Part shown: piece after piece, positions 28,308-37,578 of the stretch
Layout of the letters: each line of letters opens with the position of its first letter
Position numbering within the stretch: position 1 is the stretch's first letter
NCBI RefSeq assembly: GCF_007990635.1
Contig: NZ_AP019846.1
Span: 2,108,001 to 2,172,000 of the forward strand
DNA length: 64,000 bases
Source: Leptotrichia hongkongensis
GTDB taxonomy: Bacteria > Fusobacteriota > Fusobacteriia > Fusobacteriales > Leptotrichiaceae
Direction: 5' to 3'
The notes under the pieces: generated by a model
Seen by the model: the letters and a program-made list of their open reading frames with translations, nothing else
Database searches by the model: none
Told to the model about the DNA's origin: nothing
Program-made: the position numbers and the translations under genes

Positions 28308-29426
28308 TTATCTGAATATTATTAAAAGAACTCCAGCAGCAACGGCTGATCCAATTACACCTGCTATATTTGGTCCCATTGCATGCATTAACAGAAAGTT
28401 TTTGGGATTTTCTTCCTGCCCTAGTTTCTGTACAACTCTTGCCGCCATTGGAACTGCTGAAACCCCTGCTGCTCCAATCATAGGATTTACTTTTCCTTTT
28501 GTCAGTTTATACATTATTTTCCCAAACAGCACTCCTCCTACTGTCCCAAAAGAAAATGCAATTAACCCAAGAATAATAATTTTTATTGTTACCAGACTCA
28601 AAAAATGCTTTCCGTCAGCAGTTGCTCCAACAGTCATTCCAAGCACTATTGTAATACAGTATAATAAGGCTCCTCTTGCATGTTCAACTAAATTTGAAAC
28701 AACTCCAGCCTCCTTTATAAGATTTCCGAGCATTAACATTCCGATTAATGGAGCTGATGATGGGACTAGAAGAATAACAATAATTGTTACTGCAATTGGA
28801 AAAATTATTTTTTCTCTTTGACTTACAAATCTGAGCTGTGTCATTTCCACCATTCTTTCCTTTTTTGTTGTCAGAAGTTTTATAATTGGAGGTTGAATTA
28901 CAGGAACTAAAGCCATATATGAATAGGCTGCGATAGCGATTGACCCTAGTAAATGTGGTGCCAGTTTTGTTGTCAAGTAGATGGCTGTAGGTCCGTCAGC
29001 TCCTCCAATAATCCCAATTGAAGCTGCCTCTTTTCCAGTCAATCCTAGCAAAATTGCTCCAATAAACGCTATAAAAATCCCCAGCTGGGCAGCAGCTCCT
29101 AGCAGCAGACTTTTTGGATTTGCAATTAGCGGTCCAAAATCAGTACTTGCTCCTATTGCCAAAAATATTAACGGTGGATAAATACCTAATTTTACTCCTT
29201 GATATAAGTAGTATAAAAGTCCACCTTTTTCCATAAGTCCTTCATTTGCAACAGCAGGCAGATTTGCGAGCAGCATCCCAAAGGAAATCGGAAGCAATAG
29301 ATAAGGCTCATATTGTTTTTTTATCGCCAGATACAACAAAATTAGCGAAATTATTATCATTATAATCTGTCTTCCAGTTATCATTGATATTCCTGTTGTT
29401 CCATAAAGAATTTTTAGTAATTCCAT
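28308..29426 (-). CDS. oadB: Oxaloacetate decarboxylase beta subunit, Na+ pump
   Basis: A 372-residue integral membrane protein with about nine hydrophobic segments. The GGADGPTAIY motif (about 141-150) carries the Asp implicated in Na+ binding, and 'LVPVIQPPIIKLLTTKKER' and 'IGAAGVSAVPMAARVVQKLG' are other family hallmarks. It catalyses decarboxylation of carboxybiotin coupled to Na+ export across the inner membrane. It is the last gene of the oadA/oadG/biotin-carrier operon. Closely related subunits serve methylmalonyl-CoA or glutaconyl-CoA decarboxylases; the alpha subunit type and pckA next door favour oxaloacetate. Confidence 0.93.
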   Translation of the reverse strand: MELLKILYGTTGISMITGRQIIMIIISLILLYLAIKKQYEPYLLLPISFGMLLANLPAVANEGLMEKGGLLYYLYQGVKLGIYPPLIFLAIGASTDFGPLIANPKSLLLGAAAQLGIFIAFIGAILLGLTGKEAASIGIIGGADGPTAIYLTTKLAPHLLGSIAIAAYSYMALVPVIQPPIIKLLTTKKERMVEMTQLRFVSQREKIIFPIAVTIIVILLVPSSAPLIGMLMLGNLIKEAGVVSNLVEHARGALLYCITIVLGMTVGATADGKHFLSLVTIKIIILGLIAFSFGTVGGVLFGKIMYKLTKGKVNPMIGAAGVSAVPMAARVVQKLGQEENPKNFLLMHAMGPNIAGVIGSAVAAGVLLIIFR

Positions 29427-29480
29427 TTGAAAACCATTCCTTTCTTTAAGGTTTTTAGTAATTTATTAGATTTTTATATT

Positions 29481-29855
29481 TTAAGACAATACCACTAAAA
29501 TATCATCAGTATTTACTGTATCACCCTTTGCCACTCTAATTTCGCTTATAGTTCCATCGCAAGGCGCTACAATTGGATTTTCCATTTTCATAGCTTCTAA
29601 TACCACGACTTCATCTCCTGCTTTTACCTTTTGTCCAGTTTTTGCTTTCACATCTACTATAAGTCCTTGCATAGGGGCTTTTATTACTTCACTTCCTTCA
29701 GTTTCCTTTTGTAAAGGTGGATTTTCATTCTTGCTTACGTCTTGCTTGCTGTCTGAACTGGTTGAAGTTTCAATAGTTCCTTCTTTTTCTGAAACATCTT
29801 CCACTTCTACTTCGTAAACTTTTTCTCCGATTCTAATTTTATACAGTTTAATCAT
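29481..29855 (-). CDS. Biotin carboxyl-carrier subunit of the decarboxylase
   Basis: 124 residues. A short N-terminal strand region and an acidic Ser/Glu/Lys-rich linker (about 20-60) lead to a biotinyl domain with the attachment site EAMKMENP, where the central Lys is biotinylated. In many organisms this domain is fused to the alpha subunit; here OadA ends after its carboxyltransferase part (463 residues), so the carrier is a separate protein, as in GcdC/MmdC-type enzymes. It is placed between oadG and oadB with short gaps. Confidence 0.92.
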   Translation of the reverse strand: MIKLYKIRIGEKVYEVEVEDVSEKEGTIETSTSSDSKQDVSKNENPPLQKETEGSEVIKAPMQGLIVDVKAKTGQKVKAGDEVVVLEAMKMENPIVAPCDGTISEIRVAKGDTVNTDDILVVLS

Positions 29856-29884
29856 TTTTTCTGTACTCCTTTGTATTTCAGATT

Positions 29885-30235
29885 TTATTTTATTTCCCTA
29901 ATATTTTTTATTCTTATACGGCTATCCTTGTTATCTCCAGCCGCTTCAATCAAAGCTGCCATCATTGCTGCCAGCATAGTTTCATCTTTTATTTTTTCCA
30001 TATTAAATTTTTGTTCACTATCTAATTTTTGCTGCTTTTCCAGAATTTTACCATCATTTCTTTTTTTATTCTCAATATCTGCATTTTTTTCCTCATAGGC
30101 TGAAAAATATTTAAAAAATGACAATACAAATGAAATCAAAAATAATATAAAAAACACAATCAGCATACTGACAACAGTTATATAAATGGCATCTGCAAAA
30201 GTTACAGCCGAATTTCCAAATAAAATACTTTTCAT
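29885..30235 (-). CDS. oadG: Oxaloacetate decarboxylase gamma-like subunit
   Basis: 116 residues. One N-terminal membrane helix, '[22 protein letters not shown]' in part (about 20-40), is followed by a charged cytoplasmic tail. This matches OadG/MmdD subunits, which tether the alpha and beta subunits. The tail is Lys/Glu-rich and ends with an Ala-rich helix, '[20 protein letters not shown]'. Sequence identity among gamma subunits is low, so position between oadA and oadB is the main support. Confidence 0.82.
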   Translation of the reverse strand: MKSILFGNSAVTFADAIYITVVSMLIVFFILFLISFVLSFFKYFSAYEEKNADIENKKRNDGKILEKQQKLDSEQKFNMEKIKDETMLAAMMAALIEAAGDNKDSRIRIKNIREIK

Positions 30236-30292
30236 ATTTTAAATTATTCCTTTCAATTTTTTAAATTGCTAAATTTAAACAGTTTCTGCATA

Positions 30293-30559
30293 TTACTTTA
30301 TTTCGTAATAACTATCAAATTTTTCCTTTTGCGAGAGTTTCATTTTATTTCTCAAATGAACCATATCACTTACAATTCTTTCTTCTATATGGCTTAAATT
30401 GTCCCAATCTATAAGATTTTCTGCATCACGTGTCTTATTTATTTCCATATCAAGTTCCGATATTTTTTCAAGCAATGCTTTTTTGTTCCATCTTGTATTT
30501 TCATACCATTCCGTTATTTCCTTTAATTTTGTCTTGAAGTAATCTATATCTAAGTTCAT
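30293..30559 (-). CDS. Small helical protein in the oad operon, function unknown
   Basis: 88 residues from ATG 30559, which has AGAGGTG 6 nt upstream; an in-frame codon at 30604 lacks such a site. Starts MNLDIDYFKTKLKEITEWYEN and is predicted wholly helical, charged and soluble, with coiled-coil-like spacing. I do not recognise it. It lies between oadA and oadG, with 64 bp and 57 bp gaps, so it is made with the enzyme and might be an assembly or stability factor; that is inference. Confidence 0.65.
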   Translation of the reverse strand: MNLDIDYFKTKLKEITEWYENTRWNKKALLEKISELDMEINKTRDAENLIDWDNLSHIEERIVSDMVHLRNKMKLSQKEKFDSYYEIK

Positions 30560-30623
30560 TTTTTTCACCTCTCTTTTTAAACTGCCTATTCTATTATATT
30601 TCAATTTTTATTTCTAAAAACTT

Positions 30624-32015
30624 TTAAAAAACGACATCAATATTCTGAATACTAATTTTCTCTTCCGAGTTTTTTTCTTCGTACTTTTCCTTCAGGTAAT
30701 CTTTGGCAATCTGTGGAAAACATGCGTATGTTAGAACATCTTCATCAGATTTTGCCAGACTTCCTATTTCATTCTTCATTGTGTCATATTCATTTTGTAG
30801 TAAATCGGCAGGCCTTCCAGTAAATATTTCATCATTTCCAATTATAACCGCCTTAATTTCATCCGAAATTTTTACAGGTGATTTTCCATACATTCCTTTT
30901 ACATAATCTTTAATTTCCTTTGGAATCATCTTGTATCTCTGCCCTGTCAAGACATTAAATACTGACTGTGTCCCAACCATCTGGCTCATCGGCGTTACTA
31001 AAGGCGGATAACCTAGGTCTTTTCGGACTTTTGGAATTTCACGAAGCACATCTTCATATTTATCTTCCGCTCCTTGCGCCTTCAACTGCGACAAAAGGTT
31101 AGAAAGCATTCCGCCAGGAAGCTGATATTCCACAATGCTTGGCTCTACTGCAAGAGCCTTTGGATTCATTGTTCCGTTATCAATATATTTTTTTCTTATA
31201 GGTTTAAAATACTCTGCGACTTCCTTTAAAAGTTCAAGATTTAACCCTGTATCATATTTCGAGCCTTGCAAGGTTCTAACAAGCGATTCTGTAGGTGGCT
31301 GTGAAGTTCCGCTTCCAAAAGGTGAAATTGCTGTATCCACAATATCCACTCCAGCTTCAATAGCTTTTAATGTACTCATTCCGGCTAGTCCCGCTGTTGC
31401 GTGAGTATGCAATTCAAGTGGTATATTCAAAATCTCTTTCAGTTCACTTACAAGTTCGTAAGCCACATTTGGAAGTAAAATTCCCGACATATCCTTTATT
31501 GCAATAGAATCTGCCCCCATGCTCTGCATTTCCAAAGCCAGTTTTTTATAGTATTCTATTGTATGAACAGGACTAATTGTATAACAGATAGCAAGCTGGC
31601 TATGTCCTCCATATTTTTTTGTACTTTCTGATGCCTGCCTTATATTTCTTGTGTCATTTAAAGCATCAAATGTACGAATTATATCAATTCCATTTTTTAT
31701 TGAAAGTTCTACAAATTTATCTACAATATCATCTGCATAATGCCGATAACCAAGCAAGTTCTGTCCTCTTAGTAGCATCTGAAGTTTTGTATTTTTAGCT
31801 CTTTTTCTGATTTCTCTTAATCTTTCCCACGGATCTTCATGCAAAAATCTGATTGCTGCATCATAAGTTGCTCCACCCCAGACTTCCATTGCATAATACC
31901 CGACTTTATCCATAGTTTCTATTATTGGAAGCATTTCGGCAGTAGTCATTCTTGTCGCCATAAGTGACTGATGTCCGTCCCTTAACGATGTTTCCGTTAT
32001 TTTTACCTTTCCCAT
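30624..32015 (-). CDS. oadA: Oxaloacetate decarboxylase alpha subunit (carboxyltransferase)
   Basis: 463 residues from ATG 32015, set by GGAGG 5 nt upstream rather than the ATG at 32027. A DRE-TIM-type TIM barrel with 'ITETSLRDGHQSLMATRM' (about 5-22), MEVWGGATYD, LLRGQNLLGYRHY and metal-binding ELHTHATAGLAGM. The conserved C-terminal carboxylase domain follows (about 300-440). No biotin domain is attached; the carrier is encoded separately at 29481. It transfers CO2 from oxaloacetate to biotin in the cytoplasm. Downstream of pckA by 142 bp on the same strand, consistent with one energy-conserving pathway from PEP to pyruvate. Confidence 0.94.
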   Translation of the reverse strand: MGKVKITETSLRDGHQSLMATRMTTAEMLPIIETMDKVGYYAMEVWGGATYDAAIRFLHEDPWERLREIRKRAKNTKLQMLLRGQNLLGYRHYADDIVDKFVELSIKNGIDIIRTFDALNDTRNIRQASESTKKYGGHSQLAICYTISPVHTIEYYKKLALEMQSMGADSIAIKDMSGILLPNVAYELVSELKEILNIPLELHTHATAGLAGMSTLKAIEAGVDIVDTAISPFGSGTSQPPTESLVRTLQGSKYDTGLNLELLKEVAEYFKPIRKKYIDNGTMNPKALAVEPSIVEYQLPGGMLSNLLSQLKAQGAEDKYEDVLREIPKVRKDLGYPPLVTPMSQMVGTQSVFNVLTGQRYKMIPKEIKDYVKGMYGKSPVKISDEIKAVIIGNDEIFTGRPADLLQNEYDTMKNEIGSLAKSDEDVLTYACFPQIAKDYLKEKYEEKNSEEKISIQNIDVVF

Positions 32016-32156
32016 AAAAACCTCCATATTTTAGTAAACATTTAAAAATTGTTATAAAATAGACAGTTAAGCATCTCCCAAAACTTTTAAAATTGACTGA
32101 AAATTAAGTAGTTAATATTAACTGCTGGAATATTACTGAACTGTCTATCAACGTAT

Positions 32157-33752
32157 TTATTCAAAATACATTGGACCTGCATTTACAATATGTTCTGGCA
32201 TATTCGGATATTTTGTTGCAAAATTTTCTCTAAACATTTTTGCCAGCTTTCTTGCAGCTGCTCCATATGCTTCTTTATTTGCCCATGTATCTACTGGATT
32301 TAGAAGTTCACTTGGAACATTTGGACAATATTGTGGAATTTCTAGATTGAAAATATCATCGTGTCTGTATTCAACTTCATCCAGTTCTCCATTTAACGCT
32401 GCAGTTACCATTGCCCTTGTATATTTTAAGTTCATACGGTTTCCAACACCATAAGGTCCGCCAGACCATCCTGTGTTTATTAAAAATACTTTTGTATTGT
32501 GAAGTTCTATTTTTTTACCTAGCATTTCTGCATAAACTAACGGATCTAATGGCATAAACGGTTCTCCAAAGCAAGTTGAGAATGTAGGCTGCGGTTCTGT
32601 AATTCCACGTTCTGTCCCAGCAAGCTTAGAAGTAAATCCTGTCACAAAATGGTAAATTGCCGCATCTTTTGAAAGTCTTGAAACAGGCGGTAAAACTCCA
32701 AATGCATCTGCAGTCAGAAATATTACAACACTTGGAATTCCTCCAATCCCTGGAATTTGTGCATTTTTTATATGATTAATCGGGTAGCCAACTCTCGTAT
32801 TTTCTGTCAAGCTCTTGTCATAAAAGTCAAATTCACGTGTTTTAGGATTCATTACAACATTTTCGACAAGGCTTCCAAATTTTATTGCATTGTAAATATC
32901 AGGCTCATGTTCTGGATCAAGATTTATACATTTTGCATAGCACCCTCCCTCAAAGTTGAAAATGCTGTGATCAGACCATCCATGTTCATCATCTCCAATT
33001 AATTTACGGTTAGGATCTGTTGAAAGTGTAGTCTTCCCAGTTCCAGAAAGTCCAAAGAATACCGCAGTATGTCCAGTTCTTGGATCCATATTAGCAGAAC
33101 AGTGCATAGGAAGTACATCAATTTCTGGCATTACAAAGTTCATTATGGAAAATACACTTTTCTTAATTTCTCCAGAATACTCTGTTCCACAAATAATACC
33201 AACTCTTGCTTCATAATCAATAATTATTGCAGCAGATGAATTTATTCCATCGATTTTAGCATTGCATTTAAATCCTGGAGCTGCGATTATTGTAAAATCA
33301 GCGTGTCCATAATCGTTTAATTCTTCTTCTGTTGGGCGTATTAGCAATTGATGGATAAATAAGTTCTGGCTTGCCCGTTCATTTATTATTCTAAATTTTC
33401 GTCTGCAAGTCGGATCCGCTCCTGCCATTCCATCAAATATGAAAATTTCACGATTTTGCAAATATGCAATCAGCTTGTTATAAATAGAATCAAATTTTTC
33501 TTTTTCAATAGGCTTATTTACATTCCCCCAGGCAATCTTATCATGAATACCAGCGGTATCAACAATATATTTATCTTTAGGTGAACGCCCTGTATATTTC
33601 CCTGTAGTTACAACTAAAGCTCCTGTTTCAGATAGTGTTCCTTCCTTACGACTTAATGCATGCTCAATAAGTTCAGAAGGCGTTAAATTCCTGTAAATTT
33701 TCGCCACATTTACAATTCCTAATTTCTCAAGATCCTTTGTCAATTTTTTCAT
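32157..33752 (-). CDS. pckA: Phosphoenolpyruvate carboxykinase (ATP)
   Basis: 531 residues, the normal length of ATP-type PEPCK. Visible motifs: 'TGKYTGRSPKDKYIV' (about 50-64, substrate site), the kinase-1a loop GLSGTGKTTLS (about 234-244), metal-site LIGDDEHGW and the adenine-binding 'NTRVGYPINHI'. With the Na+-pumping decarboxylase downstream it probably works as PEP plus CO2 to oxaloacetate, making ATP, rather than in gluconeogenesis. The start has GGAGGAAGCGAT upstream. The leader is long (about 430 nt) with a short peptide and a terminator, suggesting attenuation. Confidence 0.97.
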   Translation of the reverse strand: MKKLTKDLEKLGIVNVAKIYRNLTPSELIEHALSRKEGTLSETGALVVTTGKYTGRSPKDKYIVDTAGIHDKIAWGNVNKPIEKEKFDSIYNKLIAYLQNREIFIFDGMAGADPTCRRKFRIINERASQNLFIHQLLIRPTEEELNDYGHADFTIIAAPGFKCNAKIDGINSSAAIIIDYEARVGIICGTEYSGEIKKSVFSIMNFVMPEIDVLPMHCSANMDPRTGHTAVFFGLSGTGKTTLSTDPNRKLIGDDEHGWSDHSIFNFEGGCYAKCINLDPEHEPDIYNAIKFGSLVENVVMNPKTREFDFYDKSLTENTRVGYPINHIKNAQIPGIGGIPSVVIFLTADAFGVLPPVSRLSKDAAIYHFVTGFTSKLAGTERGITEPQPTFSTCFGEPFMPLDPLVYAEMLGKKIELHNTKVFLINTGWSGGPYGVGNRMNLKYTRAMVTAALNGELDEVEYRHDDIFNLEIPQYCPNVPSELLNPVDTWANKEAYGAAARKLAKMFRENFATKYPNMPEHIVNAGPMYFE

Positions 33753-33963
33753 ATCGCTTCCTCCATATTCCAGAAAATTTTAATATTTTTTTATTTTATT
33801 GATTAAATTTATTTGGCATATTATATTTTCAGGTTTAATGATTAATATTTTATTACTTTAGTTTAATATAAAGACATTTAAGTATAATCTTAAAATAAAT
33901 GACTAGAAGGCATATTACGTTATTAAAAAATACTTGATTTTTTATAGACTCAAAAACAAAAAA

Positions 33964-33983
33964 TCCCTACATCTAAGTAGGGA
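33964..33983 (-). terminator. Intrinsic terminator/attenuator in the pckA leader
   Basis: TCCCTAC and GTAGGGA form a perfect 7-bp stem around 6 nt; on the minus strand it is followed by TTTTTTGTTTTT. It lies about 210 nt before the pckA start and about 140 nt after the leader peptide, so transcripts from the promoter at 34185 must pass it to reach pckA. Confidence 0.7.
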
Positions 33984-34125
33984 AAGACAAAATAATATTA
34001 ATTTTAAATATCTTGATTTTGAATTTTGGAGGGTAACATTAAATTTATAATGATTCTACTTGGAATAGTTAACATAAAAAATCTAATCTTAACTTTAAAA
34101 AATCGCAACTTTATAATTGATTTTT

Positions 34126-34164
34126 TTATTTTTCTATATAATAATCGTCTATAATATTCAACAT
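34126..34164 (-). CDS. Candidate 12-codon leader peptide upstream of pckA
   Basis: ATG at 34164 with AGGGAGAAAATA directly upstream encodes MLNIIDDYYIEK and stops. The strong ribosome site, the promoter 20 bp before it and the terminator after it suggest a translated leader, with paired Ile, Asp and Tyr codons. It could equally be chance in AT-rich DNA; no homologue is known to me. The remainder of the 720-bp gap (33753-34472) has no other gene. Confidence 0.4.
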   Translation of the reverse strand: MLNIIDDYYIEK

Positions 34165-34184
34165 TATTTTCTCCCTACATTAAT

Positions 34185-34212
34185 ATTATCCCACATTTTT
34201 GGCGAAAGTCAA
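34185..34212 (-). promoter_or_regulatory. Promoter of the pckA leader
   Basis: Minus-strand TTGACT (34207-34212), a 16-bp spacer and GATAAT (34185-34190), just before the leader peptide. Confidence 0.6.
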
Positions 34213-34408
34213 TGACCTTCATAAAAAAATAATTAAAAGAATATTCTACGAAAGATTAAATTTGTTATAAAGAAATAATACTATTATGAAGTAAAAATTG
34301 CATCATTCTTCAAATCAGCTTAATAGTCAAAATTTACAGCCATACTCCAAAATAATTCATTAACACTTTTTGTTTAATAATTTTCAGCTTGATTTTTACA
34401 AAATAAAT

Positions 34409-34438
34409 TTGAACAATAAGCATATATTATGGTATAAT
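34409..34438 (+). promoter_or_regulatory. Promoter of the KdsC-like gene
   Basis: TTGAAC (34409-34414), an 18-bp spacer and TATAAT (34433-34438), 35 bp before the start codon. Confidence 0.7.
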
Positions 34439-34472
34439 ACTAGTAAACTGTAAAATAAAAAATGGAGAGAAA

Positions 34473-34967
34473 ATGATAAAATTAATTTTACTTGATGTAG
34501 ACGGAACACTTACTGATGGTGGTATCTACCTTGGAAATAGCGGAGAAGAATTAAAGAAATTCAATGTAAAAGATGGTTACGCTATTTTAAATGCACAAAA
34601 ATTAGGCATTGAATTTGGAATTATTACAGGTGCAGAATCAGAACTATTAAAAAAACGTGCCGAAAAATTAAACATAAAATACTTGTATCAAGGTATTTCA
34701 GAAAAAACTGCTATTTTAGATGAAATAATGCAAATATCAGGTCTTCAAAAAGAAGAAATCGCCTATATGGGTGATGATCTCAATGATATAAAAATCATGA
34801 AAAAATCCGGTTTTTCAGGGACACCGTTAGATGGAGTAAATGAAGCAAAAATAATCGCTGACTTTGTTTCAACAAAAAATGGTGGAGAAGGAGCTGTAAG
34901 GGAGTTCATAGAAACTATTTTAAAAAGAGAAAATTTATTTCAAAAATTTTTGGCAAATGTCAAATAA
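34473..34967 (+). CDS. kdsC: KdsC-like HAD phosphatase
   Basis: 164 residues of the small HAD class without a cap domain. Motif I is LLDVDGTLTDGG (about 6-17), with both Asp residues. The Thr/Ser motif II is in GIITGAES, and motif IV is MGDDLNDIKIM. Size and 'KKFNVKDGYAI' match 3-deoxy-manno-octulosonate-8-phosphate phosphatase, which makes Kdo for lipopolysaccharide; closely similar enzymes act on other acidic sugar phosphates. A GGAGAGAAA site precedes the ATG. Followed after 56 bp by the FakA-FakB fusion and probably co-transcribed. Confidence 0.82.
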   Translation: MIKLILLDVDGTLTDGGIYLGNSGEELKKFNVKDGYAILNAQKLGIEFGIITGAESELLKKRAEKLNIKYLYQGISEKTAILDEIMQISGLQKEEIAYMGDDLNDIKIMKKSGFSGTPLDGVNEAKIIADFVSTKNGGEGAVREFIETILKRENLFQKFLANVK

Positions 34968-35023
34968 TATAAAAGAAAAAATTTAATCAAAAAATATAAA
35001 AAATTATTTTTTAGGAGGAAATA

Positions 35024-37528
35024 ATGGCAATAAAATATCTAGATGCCAAGAGACTAAAACTAGTATTCATTGGCGGAGGAAAATGGGTTACAAAACATGA
35101 GGAGCTATTAAACGAACTAAATGTTTATCCTGTGCCCGACGGAGATACAGGAAGCAATATGTCAATGACATTAAATTCAATGATAAATGATCTGGAAGAA
35201 AAAACAGACGATAAAATAAAAATGCCTGAATTAATAGAAGTAGTTGAAGAGGCTGTATTAATGGGAGCTAGAGGAAATTCTGGTACAATTTTATCACAAG
35301 TAATTACAGGATTTTTAAAAGGTATTGGAGATAAAGTTAAATTACTTCCAAAAGATGTTGCAGAAGCTCTTTTGAGTGCTAAGGAAACTGCTTATAGCGC
35401 TGTAAGTGAACCTATAGAAGGAACAATTTTGACAGTTATTAGAAAAATTTCTGAAAAAGCTATGGAATGTGCAGATAAATTTGAAGATTTAGTAGAATTT
35501 CTAAGAGAAATTGTTGTGGCTGGAGAAAAAGCGGTAGAAGAAACGCCTGAACTACTGCCAAAATTAAAAGAGGCTGGAGTAGTTGATGCTGGAGGAAAGG
35601 GACTGTTCTTCTTTTTTGAAGGATTCTATAAAGTTGCAACAGAACTGAATCTGCTAGTTGAATTACAAAAGGCTCAAGTTAAAGAAAATGAATTTGACAA
35701 GACAATAGCAAATATTGATCACGATCCTGAAAGCATACATTTTCAATATTGTACAGAATACATTATCCTAAACGGAGACTTTGACACGGAAGAATACAAA
35801 AAGCGTGTGCTTGAATTAGGAGATTCTGCAGTATTTGCACAAACTTCCAAAAAGTTCAAGACTCACATTCATACCAACCATCCTGGAAAAGCAATGGAAA
35901 TAGCGCTTGAATATGGGCCTCTTGAAAAAATGAAGATAGAAAATATGAAACTGCAACACGATAATCTTCAAATTTTTAGTGAACGGGATGAGGCTAAAAT
36001 CTTTGTAAATCCAAAAATTGATAAAACAAAATCTGCATTTGTAATTTTGGCTGATTCTGAAAACTTAAAGGATGAATTTTTAAAAATCGGTGCAGATGTT
36101 GTAATTCTTGGAGGGCAAAGTAAAAATCCAAGCGTTCAGGAAATATTAAATGCAATTGACAAAACTGAAAAAGAAAACATTTATGTCTTGCCAAATAATA
36201 AAAATGTCATTACAACAGCTAAAATGGCAGCCGAAAAATCTCAAAAAACAGTAATGGTTCTAGATACCAAGACAATGCTTGATGGATATTATTTCTTAAA
36301 AAACAAGGAAAATGACATCGATGAAGTAAAAGAATCTGCTGCAAGAAACTATTCTGTGGAAATTACAAAAGCTGTAAGAGATACAAGAGTAGAAGACTTG
36401 ACAATAACAAAAGATGATTTTATAGCACTTGTAAATGGAAAAATAAAATATGCAAAAAAATCATTAAAGGATATTACAGACACAATATTAGCTGATTTAG
36501 TAACTAAAAATACAATAACAGCTGTTGTAGTAAGTGGAAATGAAAAAGATGAAGAATCACAAAAAAATATTGAAGAAAAACTATCTGGAATAAAGACTGC
36601 TATTATTAATGGAAATCAGGAAAATTACTATTATTACCTATATATTGAAAATAAAGACCCTAATATGCCTGAAATAGCTATTCTGACAGATTCTGTATCA
36701 GACTTGACATACGAAGATATTGAAGGGCTACCAATAAAAATTGTACCTTTGAAAATTGATATAAATGGTGAACTTTATAGAGACGGAATAGAAATTACAA
36801 AATCTGAATTTTGGCACGAAATGCTTGAGAATGATGCAACAATAAAAACATCACAGCCATCACCACAAGACTTTTTAAATGCCTACAACAAACTATTTGA
36901 AAAAGGATACAAAAAAATTATCTCAATCCATCCATCTTCAAAACTAAGTGGGACAATACAAGCCGCTAAAGTTGGAAGAAGCTTGACAAATAGAGAAAAC
37001 GACATCGAACTGATTGACAGTTTAGGAGCTTCATTGCTGCAGGGATTCCTTGTATTAGGTGCTGCAGGAAAATCTATAAGGGGTGAAAGCTTTACTGAAA
37101 TCATCAACTGGGTAAACAACTTTAGAAACAAAGGAAAACTTCTTATGATTATTCCAGACTTGAAATATCTTGAAAAAGGTGGAAGAATCGGAAAGGCAAG
37201 TTCAACAATCGCAGGTGCATTAAATATGAAGCCTATTCTTACAATAAATCAAGGAGAAGTTACTGTTGAGAAAAAAGTTCTAGGTGAACGCAATGCACAA
37301 AAATACATTGAAAAATACATTGAGCGTGAAAGTAAAAAACAAAGTGTCGTTCTTATGAGTGGCTGGGGAGGAACTCCAACAGAACTTGAAAATGTAGTAA
37401 GAATTTATTCAGAAGTGGAAAATAATCCAAAAGTAAGTTCATTAATATTAAATAGAGAAATTGGAGCAGTAATTGGAGCCCATGCAGGCCCAGTTTACGG
37501 AATATTTATATTCCCGAGATTAAGTTAG
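35024..37528 (+). CDS. FakA-FakB-like fusion: DhaL/FakA kinase plus DegV fatty-acid-binding domain
   Basis: 834 residues. The N-terminal ~200 are a DhaL/DAK2 kinase domain: 'LNVYPVPDGDTGSNMSMTL' (about 30-48) with the Mg-binding Asp residues and GARGNSGTILSQ. The middle (about 220-540) matches the FakA middle and C-terminal regions, with QYCTEYIIL and THIHTNHPGKAME. The last ~285 residues are a DegV domain: EIAILTDSVSDLTYED, a TSQPSPQDFLNAY lipid/phosphate site, SIHPSSKLSGTIQ and GAVIGAHAGPVYG. In Firmicutes FakA and FakB are separate proteins that phosphorylate exogenous fatty acids for phospholipid synthesis; here kinase and carrier are one chain. AGGAGGAAATA precedes the ATG. Confidence 0.88.
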   Translation: MAIKYLDAKRLKLVFIGGGKWVTKHEELLNELNVYPVPDGDTGSNMSMTLNSMINDLEEKTDDKIKMPELIEVVEEAVLMGARGNSGTILSQVITGFLKGIGDKVKLLPKDVAEALLSAKETAYSAVSEPIEGTILTVIRKISEKAMECADKFEDLVEFLREIVVAGEKAVEETPELLPKLKEAGVVDAGGKGLFFFFEGFYKVATELNLLVELQKAQVKENEFDKTIANIDHDPESIHFQYCTEYIILNGDFDTEEYKKRVLELGDSAVFAQTSKKFKTHIHTNHPGKAMEIALEYGPLEKMKIENMKLQHDNLQIFSERDEAKIFVNPKIDKTKSAFVILADSENLKDEFLKIGADVVILGGQSKNPSVQEILNAIDKTEKENIYVLPNNKNVITTAKMAAEKSQKTVMVLDTKTMLDGYYFLKNKENDIDEVKESAARNYSVEITKAVRDTRVEDLTITKDDFIALVNGKIKYAKKSLKDITDTILADLVTKNTITAVVVSGNEKDEESQKNIEEKLSGIKTAIINGNQENYYYYLYIENKDPNMPEIAILTDSVSDLTYEDIEGLPIKIVPLKIDINGELYRDGIEITKSEFWHEMLENDATIKTSQPSPQDFLNAYNKLFEKGYKKIISIHPSSKLSGTIQAAKVGRSLTNRENDIELIDSLGASLLQGFLVLGAAGKSIRGESFTEIINWVNNFRNKGKLLMIIPDLKYLEKGGRIGKASSTIAGALNMKPILTINQGEVTVEKKVLGERNAQKYIEKYIERESKKQSVVLMSGWGGTPTELENVVRIYSEVENNPKVSSLILNREIGAVIGAHAGPVYGIFIFPRLS

Positions 37529-37578
37529 TGGTTATAAAATTAAATTTTAAAATCAGATAAGTAGAAAGAGGTAAATCT

